A stretch of 10,413 nt of DNA from Stephanodiscus triporus (lineage: Eukaryota; Bacillariophyta; Thalassiosirophyceae; Thalassiosirales; Thalassiosiraceae): contig JALLAZ010003057.1 in assembly GCA_036939755.1 (NCBI GenBank), positions 1 through 10,413 of the forward strand, given 5' to 3'. How positions within the stretch are numbered: the first letter of the stretch is position 1; each line of letters starts with the position of its first letter. A model generated the notes under the pieces. That model was given only the letters and a program-made list of their open reading frames with translations. It was not told where the DNA came from and ran no database searches. Below are positions 7,871 to 10,413 of the stretch, one piece after another. Made by a program: the position numbers and the translations under genes.

Positions 7871-8166
7871 CTCTTGGATTTTAATGGATCGCTCCTCACT
7901 CTGCTGCGCTCTAAAACCCTCGACTGTCCCACTTCCCCACATTTTTTTCTTTTTTTTTCGTTCCGGGGATCCCGCCCGCTAAAAAAAGAGTTCTCGCCAA
8001 AAAAAAATAGAAATAAAACACACACCGAAATACCAAGCAAGGCCAAAGAATTAGAACACAGAGACATATGTCTGATCATCGCCAATTATCTTTATTTTCC
8101 CCCCTAAATCCAATGAATCTTCCGCTTCCTGGACCAGAGAAACAACATAACAACAACCTTGTGATG

Positions 8167-8183
8167 ACTGTCTGGTAGACAGT
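8167..8183 (+). promoter_or_regulatory. Perfect 7-bp inverted repeat, 3-base spacer, upstream of HSF
   Basis: ACTGTCT, then GGT, then AGACAGT. It lies about 50 bases before the HSF start codon. It could be a protein-binding palindrome or a hairpin in the mRNA leader. Its role is unknown. Confidence 0.6.
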
Positions 8184-8227
8184 TATTACTACTTAATACT
8201 ACACTACCATAGGAAAGGAGTAATAAC
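8182..8227 (+). promoter_or_regulatory. 9-bp inverted repeat framing the HSF leader, ending 7 bases before the ATG
   Basis: GTTATTACT at 8182-8190 is matched exactly by AGTAATAAC at 8219-8227, with 28 bases between. In RNA it would form an AU-rich stem just before the start codon at 8235. It overlaps the preceding inverted repeat by two bases, so the two hairpins would compete at their junction. Confidence 0.55.
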
Positions 8228-8234
8228 AATTGCC

Positions 8235-8320
8235 ATGTCTGACGGTCAAGAAACGAAGTCAACTGCCAAGAAAGAAAGCGCGGCTTCACCTCGTTTTCCC
8301 CCGTTCGATGACGATGACGA

Positions 8321-8353
<33 letters not shown>

Positions 8354-9871
8354 CGATGGCGACGACGGCGATGGCTACTCGCCCCGCCACAAGGCGAAAA
8401 GGGCGAGGAAGGTGAAGGAGTCCGTCGTCGATCACACGTATCGAGACTATTCCCGTGTCGAGGTCACTGCCACCGACGACGAGGACGGCGAGGACGTGGA
8501 CCAACAACGGAGGAGGAAGGAACCGCATAGTAGGGCGAGTTCGAACTTCCCGGCGAGGCTGCATGGTATTCTCAGCAATCCAATGTATTACAATATCATC
8601 CGCTGGATGGTGAGTAAATGATTCATATAGATTGATGATGATAGTCAGCAGCTTCGTAAATTTTTTTCGTTTGATTTTTTTTTGTATGTGTCCTGACCAC
8701 CCATATTATCACTATCACTTCTCGCAATATATTTTTATGAATTCGACGAAAAACTCGCCACAGCCCCATGGGAGAAGTTGGAATGTAATTGTGAGTACCC
8801 CTCCCTCTTCGCGACGTCAGCTCGTTTTATCTTTGTTATGCTGAGTCCATGACGTGCCGATCGACGAAATTCATGCCCATTTTCTTCACCGACGAAAAAA
8901 ATATAACTCGTCATAGGACAAGTACCTTTTGACCACCGTCGTTCTTCCCAAACATTTCGCCCATTCCAAGTTTGAAAGCTTCAACAGATCGGTGAATGGA
9001 TGGGGATTCAAGGTACCTATTTTTTTTAGTCCTTCGAAATTGCGTTGCTCCTACAACTTTCGTATCCATGCTTATCTCAGCTCGACTCCGTGTGGAAATG
9101 GCATTTCTGTACCGAAATCAAAGCGTCTCTTGCGCGAAGGGCCGGTATGTGCTGAGCACTATTCATAAGTCGCGACCGAATCATCCTTTCCTAACAACGT
9201 GCTGTTGTTGTCCATCATGCCGTCATTCATATCATCTCGTACATTCGTAGGACAAGAGAACCTATTATCATGAATGCTTCTTGCGGGGACGACCGGAACT
9301 TACAACCTTAATGCAGCGCCTGTGCAATGCGGGCAAACGATTGCCTGACAAATCGGGCGAGCCAGACTTGTACGAGATCAGTTGTAAATTCCCCCTTCCT
9401 GAACTACCTTCGCCGCCCCCGTTCGATACGGCATTCAAGCCGCAGAGCGATGACGCTCATGCCATGAGCCGGCTGGCTGTCCATCGGGTTGCGTTTCCTT
9501 CTACGCATGCGAATGGCAGTTTCAACGTGTACGGATATCCTCACCCCGCGTCTTTCCCTCAGATGCCATCGTCGGCCGCGAACGTGAATAATTTTCCAAG
9601 CTTGCCCGGCCTAGCATCTCTTCAATTTCAACCAAATCCCTATGGATTCTACCCATTTCCGCATACGATGATGGCTCCGCAAGTAATGGGGGTAGGACCG
9701 CAAGGATATTTTGTGCCATACCAGCAGCCTCAATTCTTCTCACCGTCTCAATCCGCGAGCACGGAAACGCCGAATGGAGCTGCCGGAAAACGAGAAATGA
9801 CAACCCCTTCTGTGGAGGGGGTGAAACCAGCGACACAGGAACAGTGGTACTCCCGTGATGACGAGTCATGA
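8235..9871 (+). CDS. Heat-shock-factor (HSF)-type transcription factor, five exons with two microexons
   Basis: HSF-family proteins bind DNA through a winged helix-turn-helix; the family is greatly expanded in diatoms. My model joins 8235-8609, 8764-8790, 8917-9012, 9124-9144 and 9251-9871, giving 379 residues. All introns are GT-AG, all in phase 0, and 106-154 nt long. The N-terminus has 15 aspartates (residues 25-39) and a basic stretch (KAKRARK, about 53-59) that could be a nuclear localisation signal. The DNA-binding domain spans about 105-197: FPARLHGIL, IIRWMPHGRSW, LPKHFAHSKFESFNRSVNGWGFK, RLLREGP (the wing, from the 21-nt exon), then DKRTYYHECFLRG. KFESFNRSVNGWGF is the recognition-helix region. 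The C-terminus is rich in P, F, Y and Q; I see no clear coiled-coil oligomerisation domain, so it may act differently from animal and yeast HSF1. The ATG at 8235 opens the frame that leads into the domain. The gene looks intact. Confidence 0.88.
8764..8790 (+). other. 27-nt microexon of the HSF gene
   Basis: It encodes PHGRSWNVI, the segment that follows IIRW(M) in HSF DNA-binding domains. It is bounded by CACAG on the left and GTGAGT on the right, in phase 0 at both ends. Joining the flanking exons without it would delete part of the fold. Confidence 0.85.
9124..9144 (+). other. 21-nt microexon of the HSF gene
   Basis: It encodes RLLREGP. Without it the protein would read WGFK directly into DKRTYYHE and lack the wing residues between the recognition helix and the YYHE strand. 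It has an AG before it (AAAG) and the donor GTATGT after it, and is in phase 0 at both ends. It splits an otherwise 238-base intron into introns of 111 and 106 bases. Confidence 0.8.
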
Positions 9872-10242
9872 AGAGAATAACACACCGCCTGATAAGGTGA
9901 CGCCAGCTGGGGTGACGGAGGAAAGTAATGCTGAAAACGACGGGGTATTTGGGGGAGATACGATATAGTCGATGTCTGGTCAAGTATTGAATGTAAGCTG
10001 TTAAGGCTAGAATTATACCAGATTTCTTTCGTCACAAACTGAAAGATTCGATCGGGCGCCGTTGGCGGAATGATTTTTGGCATCATCGTTTAATTCAATG
10101 GTAGAATGCTTCCGTCATTTCCGTTCAGACCATGGAAATGGTCGAGCAGCAGTAGTGGTGCATGGAGATTAACCGCTTCTGGGACCACGATTTTGGTCAA
10201 TTGAAACCATTCTCGCCTTGCTGGCTACGAGAAGTGCTCTGA
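9872..10242. other. 3' flank of the HSF gene, no gene recognised
   Basis: No gene is seen. The first part is probably the 3' untranslated region of the HSF gene. I could not place a polyadenylation signal with confidence. Confidence 0.4.
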
Positions 10243-10333
10243 AGTGGGTGACTGCCGAAATTAGTTTAAAATTTAGACCCCCGAAATTTAGAATTTAGAG
10301 TGGGTGACAACCAAAATTCGGTTAAAATGTTTA
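10243..10333 (+). repeat. Imperfect direct repeat, about 34-base unit, period 56
   Basis: A unit starting AGTGGGTGAC and ending TTAAAATTTA lies at 10243-10275. A related unit starting AGTGGGTGAC and ending TTAAAATGTTTA lies at 10299-10333. An AAATTTAGA-rich spacer separates them. Together with the palindrome that follows, this looks like the edge of a repetitive element running off the window. Confidence 0.65.
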
Positions 10334-10335
10334 GC

Positions 10336-10361
10336 GCGTGTTTAGCGCGCGCTAAACACGC
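10336..10361. repeat. Perfect 26-bp palindrome built from TTTAGCGC
   Basis: The 13 bases 10336-10348 (GCGTGTTTAGCGC) are followed directly by their exact reverse complement. A further TGTTTAGCGCG lies just before it at 10329-10339, and TGTTTAGCGG at about 10378-10387. The arms extend imperfectly outwards (GTTTAGC on the left, GCTAAC on the right). Confidence 0.9.
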
Positions 10362-10413
10362 TAACTATGAAATAAATGTTTAGCGGAGGAAAATCTAGAA
10401 CGCATGTCCGGAC

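Larger units (their letters stand above)
7871..8234. promoter_or_regulatory. Divergent intergenic region between the FYVE-lipase and HSF genes
   Basis: About 360 bp separate the chosen starts of two divergently read genes, so both promoters probably lie here. The part next to the FYVE gene (7941-8010) is rich in T and A runs. A GAATCTTC sequence at 8115-8122 fits the nGAAnnTTCn heat-shock-element core, with a further TTC at 8126-8128. Two inverted repeats lie just before the HSF start codon. No TATA box or initiator could be assigned with confidence. Confidence 0.5.

Noticed and set aside
7058..8107. 349-codon plus-strand frame, and several shorter ones at 6011-7118 and 7561-7982
   Set aside because: They are low-complexity R-, V- or S-rich translations of triplet microsatellites opposite or out of frame with the FYVE gene.
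9013..9250. A single 238-base intron in the HSF gene
   Set aside because: It would delete the wing of the DNA-binding domain. A 21-nt exon with proper splice sites restores it and gives two introns of the same size class as the others.
9522..9983. Minus-strand frames opposite the last HSF exon (also 9748-10086)
   Set aside because: They lie opposite a coherent HSF C-terminal exon, have no recognisable domain, and start in the untranslated flank.

Overview
The window looks like nuclear DNA of a diatom, probably a centric one of the Thalassiosira/Skeletonema kind. No marker gene proves this. The assignment rests on the combination of a heat-shock-factor-type transcription factor with a short divergent DNA-binding domain split by small GT-AG introns, a leucine-rich-repeat protein with the C-terminal tail known from centric-diatom LRR families, and a FYVE zinc-finger protein joined to a class 3 (diacylglycerol-lipase-like) lipase. 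Nothing bacterial was seen (no operons, no CRISPR array, no tRNA or rRNA).

Layout, left to right. 1-772: no gene seen. 773-2624 (+): a decayed LRR gene. Its repeats are easy to follow but the reading frame changes at least seven times and there are at least three in-frame stops. Several breaks are short duplications: 10 bp at 1845-1864, 8 bp at 2350-2365, and 6 bp plus a filler base at 2024-2036. 2625-4330: no intact gene. It holds a repeat-rich stretch (3102-3579) with four copies of a CTCCCCCT-type motif that read as polypurine tracts on the minus strand, and possible decayed reading frames on the minus strand. 4333-7870 (-): a FYVE-lipase gene. Its N-terminal and FYVE half is open apart from one frame switch at two poly-G tracts (6850-6881). 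Its catalytic lipase half (4333-4937) carries three frameshifts and two in-frame stops, although the GHSLG and DDxVPRL signatures are still readable. 7871-8234: a short divergent intergenic region. 8235-9871 (+): an apparently intact HSF-type gene of five exons, two of which are microexons (27 and 21 nt) inside the DNA-binding domain. 9872-10413: no gene; the end holds a repeat with a perfect 26-bp palindrome.

The window therefore falls into two parts. Left of about 4.94 kb the sequence is AT-richer and every recognisable gene is broken. To the right it is GC-rich, full of GAC/GTC triplet microsatellites, and mostly open. The genes do not form an evident pathway. The only plausible interaction is that the HSF and FYVE-lipase genes share a divergent promoter region of about 360 bp, with a possible heat-shock element and two inverted repeats close to the HSF start codon.
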